Origin: Phoronis ovalis
Lineage: Eukaryota; Phoronida; Phoronidae
Direction: 5' to 3'
DNA length: 11,136 bases
NCBI GenBank assembly: GCA_028565635.1
Contig: JAOXYB010056012.1
Location: 1 to 11,136 of the forward strand
In this document: one piece after another, positions 1-7,320 of the stretch
Numbering within the stretch: position 1 is the stretch's first letter
How the letters are laid out: every line of letters begins with the position of its first letter
The notes under the pieces: generated by a model
What the model saw: the letters and a program-made list of their open reading frames with translations, nothing else
Databases searched by the model: none
Told to the model about the DNA's origin: nothing
Made by a program: the position numbers and the translations under genes

Positions 1-454
1 AATAGCAAGACCACAAACAGAATAGTTGATATTAAATGATAATGTACCAGAAAGAGTTCTCACAGCGCATAGTGATTATAATCTTTTTTATTTATTTTCT
101 TCTGTTATGTGTACGTCCAACTTCTTTTTCATGCAACACAAATGAACTGAGTATTCAGGTTTCTAACTCGTTTTGTTTAACAACACTGTTTTCTTCTTTT
201 GGAATGAGTAATAATGATATTAAAAAATAATTTTCTGTTGTTTTATCCCTGGGTACGCATGTTCCAATAAATTTCGTGATAAAGGATTTTTTCGTGCCGC
301 CGAAAAAATGGCTGCTATTTCTTAACGTTCTCTTCTGTGACTGTCTAAATGTTATCAAATGAATTTGTTTTGCACATAAAATTATTCCTTGTCATCAAAA
401 CAGCAATTATACAATAACTGAAAGCCTGGATATTTATAAGCATTCGGAATTTCT
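1..454. other. AT-rich non-coding DNA, no gene recognised
   Basis: Only short reading frames of about 65 codons on either strand occur here. None has a recognisable motif, a splice context or protein-like composition. Nothing functional can be supported. Confidence 0.6.
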
Positions 455-630
455 GGTGGCCATGATGGATTTTAACGGTGGCCATTTTGAAATTTTAATC
501 TTATATTATCTGATTAACTTTACACAAACACACCAACACCCAAAACTTACTTCTGTGTGTTGCAACGGCCTCCATGGGTTCAACAGGTTGTGCACAGTAG
601 CAATTTTAAGGATTCTGGCAGCCATTTTGA
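455..630. repeat. Degenerate GGTGGCCAT-type direct repeats
   Basis: Three related words occur: GGTGGCCATGATGGATTTT at 455-473, GGTGGCCATTTTGAAATTTT at 477-496 and CTGGCAGCCATTTTGA at 615-630. Their similarity suggests a decayed interspersed or tandem repeat rather than a gene. The reading frame through the region (456-653) has no recognisable domain. The family identity is not known to me. Confidence 0.35.
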
Positions 631-659
631 TTAGCGCCACCTGGTGGAGTTAACCCACA

Positions 660-1125
660 CTTTTGCGAGGTTTACCCCCACCAATTTTTTTACAATTCAC
701 CCAAAGATCTCAAAACTACCTTCAAACCTTGATTACAGTGAGTTGGTCACGGGACTCCCAGATTTGCCTAGTCTACTAATACAAGATGTGCGATAAAAAA
801 ATAATAACAAAATTTAACTTCGCTACAATACGTTAATTTTACATGCGTACTAATAATACTAACTTTAAACTTTATATCCAGATAATTTTGGATGACGCAA
901 AACAAAATTGCGGCTCTGAGTTTAAGCAAAATACAGGAGCTGTAGAAACGCGGTATTTTCCTTTCAACTCACCCTTGCCTTTGTGTTATGCCAGAATATT
1001 ATTTCCTTGTCCGGTTATTTGCCCTATGTAGGGTTTATTGTGGTTTGCAATCCGGGGTTTTGAACAAGGGTTTAAAAAGGCCGCCACTTTTATAGCGCGG
1101 TCTGGCGGATTATGCCAGGTGGTTC
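660..1125. other. Non-coding stretch, no gene recognised
   Basis: The short open frame at 843-1031 has no recognisable motif. From about 1030 to 1125 the sequence becomes more GC-rich and contains a TTTAAAAAGG stretch near 1069 that could serve as a TATA-like element for the possible exon just downstream. That is speculation from spacing alone. Confidence 0.35.
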
Positions 1126-1179
1126 ATGTCTATTGCCGATTTTTGCGACAGGTTGGAGGATTTATTGATTATGCTGAGG
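1126..1179 (+). CDS. Possible short first coding exon before a GTAAGT donor
   Basis: An ATG at 1126 opens 18 codons (reading MSIADFCDRLEDLLIMLR) that run exactly to a consensus splice donor, GTAAGT, at 1180-1185. The short peptide looks soluble and helix-forming. It ends in phase 0, whereas the large caspase-like exon at 1704 needs two bases from its upstream exon. The two cannot be joined directly in frame, so either another exon lies between them or this is a chance frame or untranslated exon. No function can be assigned. Confidence 0.2.
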
Positions 1180-1207
1180 GTAAGTGAAAGTTGCAAGGTA
1201 GTGTGAT

Positions 1208-1287
1208 CGATGAACTTTCAGACCAATGAACCTTTGGACCAATGAACCTTCGGAACAATGCACCATTGGACCAATGAACCTTCGGAC
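1208..1287. repeat. 16-bp minisatellite, five units
   Basis: Five head-to-tail units of 16 bp lie at 1208-1223, 1224-1239, 1240-1255, 1256-1271 and 1272-1287, with a consensus close to CAATGAACCTTCGGAC. The first unit is the most diverged and the last is followed by a partial match (TATTGAGCTGACC). The array sits just downstream of the GTAAGT donor at 1180 and is probably intronic or intergenic. Confidence 0.85.
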
Positions 1288-1703
1288 TATTGAGCTGACC
1301 CCATTCTGACAGTTGTTAGGCCATTGGTAACTGACAAATAAAATGTTTAGCAGTTGGTCACGATATATTTAAAGGTTTTTAGCTATTGGTATATTCAATG
1401 TGGGGATTTCTGACCATGAAATTTAGTATACTAGACCTAGCTGAAACAGTCTGAAGACTCCAGCCAACCTCTCAAACCATAGGTATTATTTGAAGGTCAT
1501 CTCCCCAGGTTATCAACATAAACTTAAAAATGCCTAATTTTGGAACATGTTTTTTTCTATACAACGGCTGTATTTATTAGTAAATATTTCTCATTAAGAA
1601 AAGTAAGACCTAGTGAGAAATATTAAAATATATCGATCTAACTCTTATGTTCTTCTTTCACTGTTGGTGAAGTCAGTATAATGACAGCCTTTTAATTTTG
1701 TAG
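1288..1703. other. AT-rich sequence ending in a splice acceptor
   Basis: No coding segment could be recognised. I searched in particular for the missing first beta-strand of the caspase fold and did not find it. The stretch ends with a pyrimidine-rich tract and TAG at 1701-1703, a plausible 3' splice site for the large caspase-like exon. Confidence 0.5.
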
Positions 1704-2539
1704 TTCAGAAGATTTAATTGTAGTAAGTCCAGAATCAACAGATCATAAGAGAAAGTTATCAGCAGAAAATGTGAAGACAGCCATTACAGAAATGAAGGAT
1801 AAAATTAATGCTAAAGTCAAAGAAGATTTAGATAAACCAAACAAACTAAAAGAAGATTTGTGTTTTATACTGTACTACTCTGGTCATTCTGAACATGGAA
1901 GACTTTTTCTCACGGACGGTGAACGACTACTAGATTGTGATATTCAGGGTGCACTTGATGAAATGGATATATCACAGAAATTGGTGATTTTAGATTGTTG
2001 TTTCTCTGATCAAAACCAATGTTTAACAGCTGATGTTGAACCTGAAGTACCTGACTTTACAGAAAGAAACATTGTGATTGACTTTAAAAGCCGGTCACAT
2101 GTTCTACAGTGGTCGTCCTCAGGTATCAACCAGAAGTCATATTTTGATTTTAATAAACTGAGCATTTTCACAGAATATATCATCAAAGGTCTTTCTAGTG
2201 CCCAAACATCTTGTACAGAAGGGGCAGCCCAAGAATGTAAATCATGTACAAAATTCAAAACAAGCTGTCAGGCACACAGATGTGTTCAACTAGTTCCCCT
2301 TATGGAATATGTTCACGATCATGTCCAAGAGCATGCCTCAAACAAAAACAGGAAACAGCATACCAGTACAAAAGGAAAATTCTCAAAAGACATGGCTATA
2401 GCTCGATACAACACATCACAGTTGTATTATTTTATTAATGTGAAATATAAAGATCAAGAACACTTCGTTATGTTGCCTCACATACCCGGAGATGTAGATC
2501 AATTCAAGAATGAAATTATGGAACAAGTTAGAACACTAT
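1704..2539 (+). CDS. Caspase-like (C14 / metacaspase-like) peptidase, large internal exon
   Basis: This exon encodes most of a caspase-fold cysteine peptidase. The histidine-bearing strand reads FILYYSGHSEHG, with His at 1885-1887. The cysteine-bearing strand reads LVILDCCFSD. By alignment with the metacaspase DSCHSG motif the catalytic Cys is the second one, at 1999-2001, and the Asp at 1993 fits the acidic S1-pocket position. A p10-like part follows (VLQWSSSG near 2101, then SIFTEYIIKGL near 2161), then a Cys-rich insert (2212-2283) and a helix (LVPLMEYVHDHV). The frame is open upstream of 1771 to the TAG acceptor at 1701-1703, so the GTG at 1771 is internal, not a start. The exon starts with the last base of a split codon, has 278 full codons and ends in phase 1 at a GTAAGT donor (2540-2545). 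The N-terminal strand of the fold is missing and should lie in an upstream exon. The DCC motif resembles metacaspase or prokaryotic caspase-like proteins more than the QACRG box of animal caspases. Substrate and specificity are unknown. Confidence 0.85.
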
Positions 2540-2545
2540 GTAAGT
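2540..2545 (+). other. Splice donor of the caspase-like exon
   Basis: The sequence GTAAGT follows the last coding base at 2539. Reading through it reaches a TAA two codons later. Using the donor instead joins in frame to the acceptor at 3101-3105, which extends a protein-like sequence. I therefore read the apparent stop at 2545-2547 as intronic. Confidence 0.65.
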
Positions 2546-2579
2546 AATAGGTGAAATTTGTCCATTTAAACAATCATAA

Positions 2580-2997
2580 ATTAAGCACCTTGTAACATCC
2601 AACAGATGAATTAAACCACGATACTGGTATAGTCTTTGAGTTGAGAAATTGAACATTCTTAGAACATCAAATTATGATATATATGTATTATATTAAACAT
2701 CTTGTAATATGCAACAGATGAAACCATGATAGTGGTATAGTCTTTGAATTGAGAAATTGAACATTCTTAGAACATCAAATTATGATATACTAGTATATTA
2801 AGCATCTTGTAACATACAACAGATGAAACTATGATAGTGGTATAGTCTTTGAGTTGAGAAATTGAACATTCTTAGAACATCAAATTATGATATCTAAAAA
2901 AAATTAAGCATCTTGTAATATATCCGACAGATGAAACCATGAGCCTTTGAGTTGTGAAATTGAACATTCTTTTTTAGAACACATCAAATTATGACAT
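2580..2997 (-). repeat. Tandem array (~106-112 bp, 4 units) carrying antisense COR-domain fragments
   Basis: Four head-to-tail units share a first part (TAAGCATCTTGTAACAT... to GTGGTAT) and a second part (TCTTTGAGTTGAGAAATTGA, then AACATTCTTAGAACATCAAA). First parts begin at 2582, 2694, 2799 and 2905. By eye, the reverse complement of each first part matches the COR-encoding segment 10768-10812 of the downstream GTPase gene. Unit 3 (2799-2843) matches 43 of 45 bases and unit 2 (2694-2738) matches 42 of 45. Unit 1 has three mismatches and a 4-bp insertion, and unit 4 is truncated. Read on the minus strand, unit 2 keeps the COR motif IPLSWFHLL, while unit 3 has the Trp codon changed to TAG. The array lies in the intron between the caspase-like exons 1704-2539 and 3106-3191. 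The likely source is a Roco gene or paralogue fragment inserted in reverse and then amplified. Confidence 0.9.
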
Positions 2998-3105
2998 TGA
3001 TTATTCCATCACTACACTATCTACACCACATTTTATTCAATATTAAACTATTTCTGGCTATTATTTTTCCAACATTGCTCATTGTCAGTTGACATACTCT
3101 TGCAG

Positions 3106-3191
3106 ATTCATTGAGCATTAGTTCCAAAAACGTGACACTAAAGGTACACTATGATGGAAAAGACCTGGACAATATGGACCAAATAAAGCAG
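3106..3191 (+). CDS. Caspase-like gene, downstream exon
   Basis: This 86-nt exon is bounded by a TTGCAG acceptor (ending 3105) and a GTAATT donor (from 3192). It joins in frame to the exon ending at 2539 (one base plus two bases form a Tyr codon), stays open for 28 codons and ends in phase 0. It encodes a segment including VTLKVHYDGKDLDNMDQIKQ. This resembles the end of the preceding exon (YFINVKYKDQ..., GDVDQFKNEIMEQV), with a shared pattern of a beta-like strand ending in V.Y.. and then a DQ-[FI]-K helix start, so it may be a second copy of a small C-terminal module. The module has no family name that I recognise. Confidence 0.6.
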
Positions 3192-3273
3192 GTAATTTTA
3201 GAAGTATTGATAAATTCACATAATGTGTAATGCAGCTATTTTAAGAAGAATGCAGAATTTACTAGTCTGTGTA

Positions 3274-3500
3274 ACATGTGAGGGCTATAGGGGGGTTTTG
3301 TGAGCAGCGAGCATTAGGGTCTGTTAAGTCCGAGCAGCGAGCATTTGCTTTTGGTGACCATTTTTTTATTACTTTTTATTTTTTTCTAGCTTTTAGCGAC
3401 CATTTTTTTTATACTTGTGTTTTTTTGCAAGATTTTTTGGTTGTTTTTTTTAAGCGCGAGCATTGCACCCTGAGGGGACCCCTACCCCCCTCACATGTAT
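3274..3500. mobile_element. 227-bp element with terminal inverted repeats (MITE-like)
   Basis: The ends read ACATGTGAGGGCTATAGGGG at 3274-3293 and, on the other strand, ACATGTGAGGGGGGTAGGGG (3481-3500). These form 20-bp inverted termini with 17 matches. The interior is strongly T-rich on the plus strand and holds direct repeats of GAGCAGCGAGCATT (3302-3315 and 3332-3345), with a shorter copy CGAGCATT at 3457-3464. There is no coding capacity. Size and inverted termini suit a non-autonomous DNA transposon. The target duplication is at most TA and is not convincing. It lies in the intron after exon 3106-3191. Confidence 0.55.
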
Positions 3501-4802
3501 TAATTAGCTCGACCTTAGTTTATTAATTAAAATTTCAAAATAGAAATCAAGAGAAACAAACAGAAAGTGGGGAAAAATATAAATGAAGATTTTTAGTAAA
3601 ATTAATTTTAATTAAAACGTGTTTGTCTAAATAATAGTATTAAAAACTTTAAATATAGTTGACTAAAAAATTTTGTTGCAAAAGAGGTGAACGGCCGGAT
3701 AGGAAAATATTTTTATCATCAAAGGGTGGTAAAACATTTCAGTTGGTCCATCAAATTGAGGTCATCACCTGAATATTGTAATGAGAATCGGTCTAAATAC
3801 TAAATACCTTTCTCCCAAAATCACACAATTTATACAAATGAGGTATTTAATGTATAACTATGATTATCTCCCTTGGATATACTACCAGTGAAATTTGATA
3901 CATCAAAAGTTACCATAGTTTCCACAATGGAGGAAAGAAAAGTCCAGAATATTCTAATGACGATATCAACTATTTTTAATCATATACGTCATTTCGATTG
4001 TCATACCCTATCATCATTCCCTTACCTATATAAACAGTTGTTTTTCCTGTTTTAATCAGTCTGAGCTAAGTTATTAATGAAGAAATATCTAAATTATAAC
4101 AGTTACTGAGAGCTTGTGACTTATTCTTAACGTGTGTATCGCCGATCAAAATTTATGAACAATTAGCAGATAAGTTTAAAGCTGATATTTGAGGACAGAA
4201 CGAGACTAAAATTACTAGAAACGATACAAAAGATATAATTATTAAAGTTTAATTCATTTATTTACATAGAATTTAAGATAATTCCGTACATCCAAATCGT
4301 CAAAATTAATCCAAATATTACTGTGATATTTGTAATCCTATGTGTAATTAGTCTGAGTTTCTAATGACATAGTTACAGAGTCATAAAAGTTACAATTTTC
4401 GAGTAATCCTGCTGAGATTTTGTCTGAGTATTCTTAGAGTATTCCTTTATAAAACTTAGTAGTGAGAAATTACTAATTCCTGTGAACTAGTACGTTTCAA
4501 AGAGAGATTTTTATCCAACAAGTCGAGATATGACGGATCAGCGACATATTGTCAAAACTCGCAAGTTGTAAATTGACCTGTCCAGGAACAGGTATTGGAC
4601 GATTAATAAAGTAGAAATATATTTCGCTAAAAATACTTGTTGAAGTAGATTTATTGGCCATAAATCAATATTCCGGCAAAAATATAACAATATAAACCTT
4701 GGCTCCTGTTTACATTTAAACTGGATACACTGCTTTGTTGTATTCTTTTCAACAAAATTTTGGCCAGCATGTAAAATTTTATCATAATATTTATTATTTC
4801 AG
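3501..4802. other. AT-rich intronic or intergenic DNA
   Basis: No coding region, RNA gene or clear transposon was recognised. A TATATAAA word at about 4027 is an isolated TATA-like match without a recognisable gene behind it. The short frame at 3873-4055 lacks any motif. The stretch ends with a pyrimidine-rich tract and CAG-type context at 4799-4802 that could act as an acceptor. Confidence 0.5.
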
Positions 4803-4850
4803 ATTTTTCAGCAGACAATTACAATATCTGCCGATATATCAACTGAATGA
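4803..4850 (+). CDS. Candidate terminal exon A of the caspase-like gene
   Basis: After a TTATTTCAG acceptor (AG at 4801-4802) the phase-0 frame continues from exon 3106-3191 as IFQQTITISADISTE and stops at TGA 4848-4850. Joined to ...DNMDQIKQ it parallels the earlier DQFKNEIMEQV segment, which favours it slightly. An AATAAA at 5046-5051 could serve as poly(A) signal. With only 15 codons, a chance open frame is quite possible. It competes with the exon at 6454-6531. Confidence 0.35.
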   Translation: MFQQTITISADISTE

Positions 4851-5099
4851 GATGGCAGAAGACAAAAGTCGATCATGGTATAGCTACACATAGTAGTAAA
4901 ATGCAGAAAGACACCTACAATCTGGATTCTTTAATATACACAATTTTATGGACTAACGTTGCTTCTTGAATTTCACATAAAAGTTCATTAGCTTTACAGG
5001 TGTTTATAAAAAATTTTAAAAATTGAAATACTTGTACTCAATAGAAATAAACATGATCAGAAATATCAGATTGTAGTTATTTTGGTTATATATTGGGTT
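4851..5099. promoter_or_regulatory. Possible 3' UTR with AATAAA signal at 5046-5051
   Basis: If terminal exon A is used, this is its 3' untranslated region. The only supporting signal is a canonical AATAAA about 200 bases after the stop codon. No other structure was found. Confidence 0.25.
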
Positions 5100-5412
5100 G
5101 GGGATGTGCCACTGAGGGTAAAATTTTTGGAGCAAATCTATAACAAAACTGAAAATTTGGACTCCAAAATATACCAATCATTCTAAAACGTACCCCAAAA
5201 TGTCATTGTTTTTTTACTATTTAAAGTACTGTTATTTGTTTTAAGACATATTGTAGTACACTATTTTCTGTGACAAAAAAAAATATACGTCAATTTTCAA
5301 AGGAGTTCTGATGACTAAAAGGCCTCAAAAATATTTCCAAAATATGCCACAGGAGTATAAAAGGTGTCCCACAATTCATCAAAAAGATACCCTGAGCAGG
5401 TGGCATATCCCC
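5100..5412. repeat. Imperfect inverted repeat, arms 5100-5120 and 5388-5412
   Basis: The left arm GGGGATGTGCCACTGAGGGTA is matched by the reverse complement of the right arm, GGGGATATGCCAC + CTGC + TGAGGGTA-like sequence, with one substitution region and a 4-bp gap. The arms are separated by about 270 bp of AT-rich sequence. This could be the remains of a small inverted-repeat element or a weak hairpin. A partial third copy of the core (ATATGCCAC) lies at 5342-5350. Confidence 0.4.
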
Positions 5413-6453
5413 TCAGCTCCATACACTAAGAGAATAACGAATACCAGTACAAATGCACCTACATCAGCAATCTATACTTCAAGAAGAAATGCTTTCAGAA
5501 AGAAGACAAATTACACAGTACTGAAGACAAATTTTACTTTTAGACACATTTCTTTTTTTTTGCACCTAATGCTGTAATGTTTTTATATTGTTAAATCATA
5601 TCTTTTTTCCTCTATTTGTTGAACGATATTGTAGAGCTACAAAATATTATGAAAAAAGTCTTGGGGCAAATCGTTTGGAATGCTGGTGCGAAACTTCATA
5701 CAAGCAATGGAAAATCGGTCAAAAATCAGTGTTTTTTTCATAAAAAAGTGTAATCAATGGATAAGTTTATTTTTAAATAGTAGTGTGCTATCTGAATTTG
5801 ACAATGATCTTCAAGATACTAATTCACTAGCATGTTTATACCAGCATTCCTGTTTCATTTGAACCCCTTTTTTGCTTTTTGATTTACATTGTAACAATTG
5901 GTAATTCTGTATAACACTTTAATTTCATATTAAGAAGCTGCTGCCATAGTCATGAACATATTTAAAAAAATAACTAGCTGATTTTTTGCAACATGTATGC
6001 AACATACATTTTTAAAACAAATAGTTGTTTTGATAAAACATTTATTTTACAGGTATATTTTAGATTTATATCAAAATAACATTTTGTAATTCTAAATCCT
6101 TCCTATCATTTAGTAAAAAAATTATATGTGAATTGTGTATAATAACAGCAGTCCAAATGAAACCATCCATTACTTTTCTATACCTTCTCAACTACAACAC
6201 TTCAATTTTTGTTTACCACTTCAATTTTCGTTTACTCTCGAAAAGCAGAACGATAAACCCTTTATTTATATATAATAAACCTAAAAATTTTAGTTCCCAA
6301 TCGAATTGCAGCTTGCAATAAAAATAGAAAAAGCCGAATATTTTGTCTGTTTATTCCACATTTTTTTCATGTTTAACATTTTAAAAGTTTTCCCCGAATC
6401 TGTTTCAGTCAACAATTATGAAACATTCTGATACTATATTTTTATGACTGCAG
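5413..6453. other. AT-rich sequence without a supported gene
   Basis: Several short open frames exist (for example 5570-5737, which yields a Trp/Cys-containing peptide after a possible TTGTAG acceptor at 5634), but none is long enough or similar enough to a known family to call. The stretch ends in a U-rich tract and CAG at 6451-6453, a plausible acceptor. Confidence 0.45.
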
Positions 6454-6531
6454 GTTTGGAGCTGCAGTTTTGATGAAATATCATTTGTGAAGCATGCTGC
6501 CATCGAGCTTCTTGCAGTTGGAGTACAATAA
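6454..6531 (+). CDS. Candidate terminal exon B of the caspase-like gene
   Basis: After ...TTTTTATGACTGCAG (AG at 6452-6453) a phase-0 frame of 25 codons reads VWSCSFDEISFVKHAA then IELLAVGVQ and stops at TAA 6529-6531. It can follow exon 3106-3191 in frame. The composition is more protein-like (alternating hydrophobic and acidic residues, then a helix) than candidate A. A possible poly(A) signal AATAAA lies at 6689-6694. A CAG/GTAATT donor-like site at 6580/6581 could mean that the 3' UTR is itself spliced. Candidates A and B might be alternative ends of one gene. Confidence 0.4.
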   Translation, partial: VWSCSFDEISFVKHAAIELLAVGVQ

Positions 6532-6804
6532 CGACCCTACAATTACTTACTAGAGTAGCTTACTTGAATCACTCATTCAGGTAATTTAATCCAATTATAC
6601 TAATAAAAGATGAAACTTTCCTAATAAGATAAAGAAATATATGAGCGTACATTTTTTGTAATTTTCTTGTACTGCTGTTGTTTATCATAATAAATCACTG
6701 CAATTTCAAAGCTTATTTGATGACTAGGTAAATGTCTATACATGAGCTTGTGAATCCTCTTTCTCATACAAACTTGCTCAAAATTGGGAAAAAGTAGACC
6801 TTTT

Positions 6805-6835
6805 AGAATAAGAAAGAATAAGAATAAGAATAATC
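6805..6835. repeat. AAGAAT microsatellite, LINE tail
   Basis: Short repeats of AGAATA/AAGAAT abut the LINE 3' UTR. They are the simple-sequence tail expected where such elements prime reverse transcription, here seen in reverse orientation. Confidence 0.7.
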
Positions 6836-6941
6836 TTTATTTAACGTCTGTACATAATGAACAAAGAAACATAAGCCAAGGCTTTTCCACCGACCAACAT
6901 AGTTATAAAATTACAAACAAAATAAATACATACAAAATTAA

Positions 6942-6993
6942 AATATCACAAGTTAATATCACAAGTTAATATCACACGTTAATATCACACGTT
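6942..6993. repeat. 13-bp tandem repeat, four units
   Basis: Four adjacent 13-bp units lie inside the LINE 3' UTR: two of AATATCACAAGTT, then two of AATATCACACGTT. The A-to-C pair pattern suggests two rounds of duplication. Confidence 0.9.
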
Positions 6994-7320
6994 AATAGAT
7001 GGCACGAAAATACACCTGGTATACAATATACAAATGGAGACACAGAAAGAGAAAATATACAAAAGTTATGAAGTGACACATAGCACCAATTAATTCGAAA
7101 AATATTATTATCTACACATGGCACAATTGCATTTGTCCCCTTCCCAGGATTTTAAAAGCTGTTTGAATTCTCCGTACCTGGTGCAAGATCTTACATGGCC
7201 AGGGAGACTATTCCAAGTTTAGCACGGGTTGTTTAAAGGTCCGTCTTGTTATGAGAAAGAGAGAAAGAGTCTATTATTTACCTGTTGAGTCTCCTTACCT
7301 GCTACAGGCATAAAAAAGGT

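Larger units (their letters stand above)
6805..7320 (-). mobile_element. Truncated non-LTR retrotransposon (LINE) 3' end, inactive
   Basis: On the minus strand the end of a reverse-transcriptase ORF can be read. From about 7320 there is a frame containing FFMPVAGKET and then RRTFKQPVLN. Around 7216 the frame shifts and continues as TWNSLPGHVRSC (WNSLP at 7201-7215), FKQLLKSWEG and a Cys-rich end, with TAA at 7108-7110. The WNSLP signature near the C terminus is typical of Jockey/CR1-like LINE reverse transcriptases. A 3' UTR of about 270 bp follows and ends in ...AAATAAAGATTATTCTTATT with a TTATTC-type microsatellite tail (6805-6835 on the plus strand). The one-base frameshift and the 5' truncation show that this copy is dead. 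Confidence 0.8.

Noticed and set aside
2010-2438. Open frames on both strands inside the caspase-like exon (2010-2258 minus, 2244-2438 plus)
   Set aside because: They overlap the well-supported peptidase frame and have no recognisable domain.
1771-2547. GTG at 1771 as start and TAA at 2545-2547 as end of a complete 258-residue protein
   Set aside because: The frame is open upstream to a splice acceptor at 1703 and lacks an ATG at 1771. A consensus donor at 2540-2545 and an in-frame following exon show that the stop is probably intronic. The caspase fold is also incomplete at its N terminus.
2580-2997. CRISPR-like array
   Set aside because: Units of about 106-112 bp repeat over their full length, without short repeats separated by unique spacers, and the context is eukaryotic.
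3278-3526. 82-codon Phe-rich frame
   Set aside because: It is produced by the T-rich core of the inverted-repeat element and has no protein family resemblance.
4027-4034. TATATAAA as a promoter
   Set aside because: It is a single short match in AT-rich DNA with no recognisable transcript or gene behind it.
5311-5577. 88-codon plus-strand frame rich in Lys, Thr and Ser
   Set aside because: There is no domain, no clear splice context and an AT-rich composition. It overlaps the imperfect inverted repeat at 5388-5412, so it is most likely chance.
5570-5737. Frame containing ATKYYEKSLGANRLECW after a possible TTGTAG acceptor at 5634
   Set aside because: It looks somewhat protein-like but is short, its phase does not fit exon 3106-3191, and another frame over the same bases is also open. 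The evidence is not enough to call an exon.
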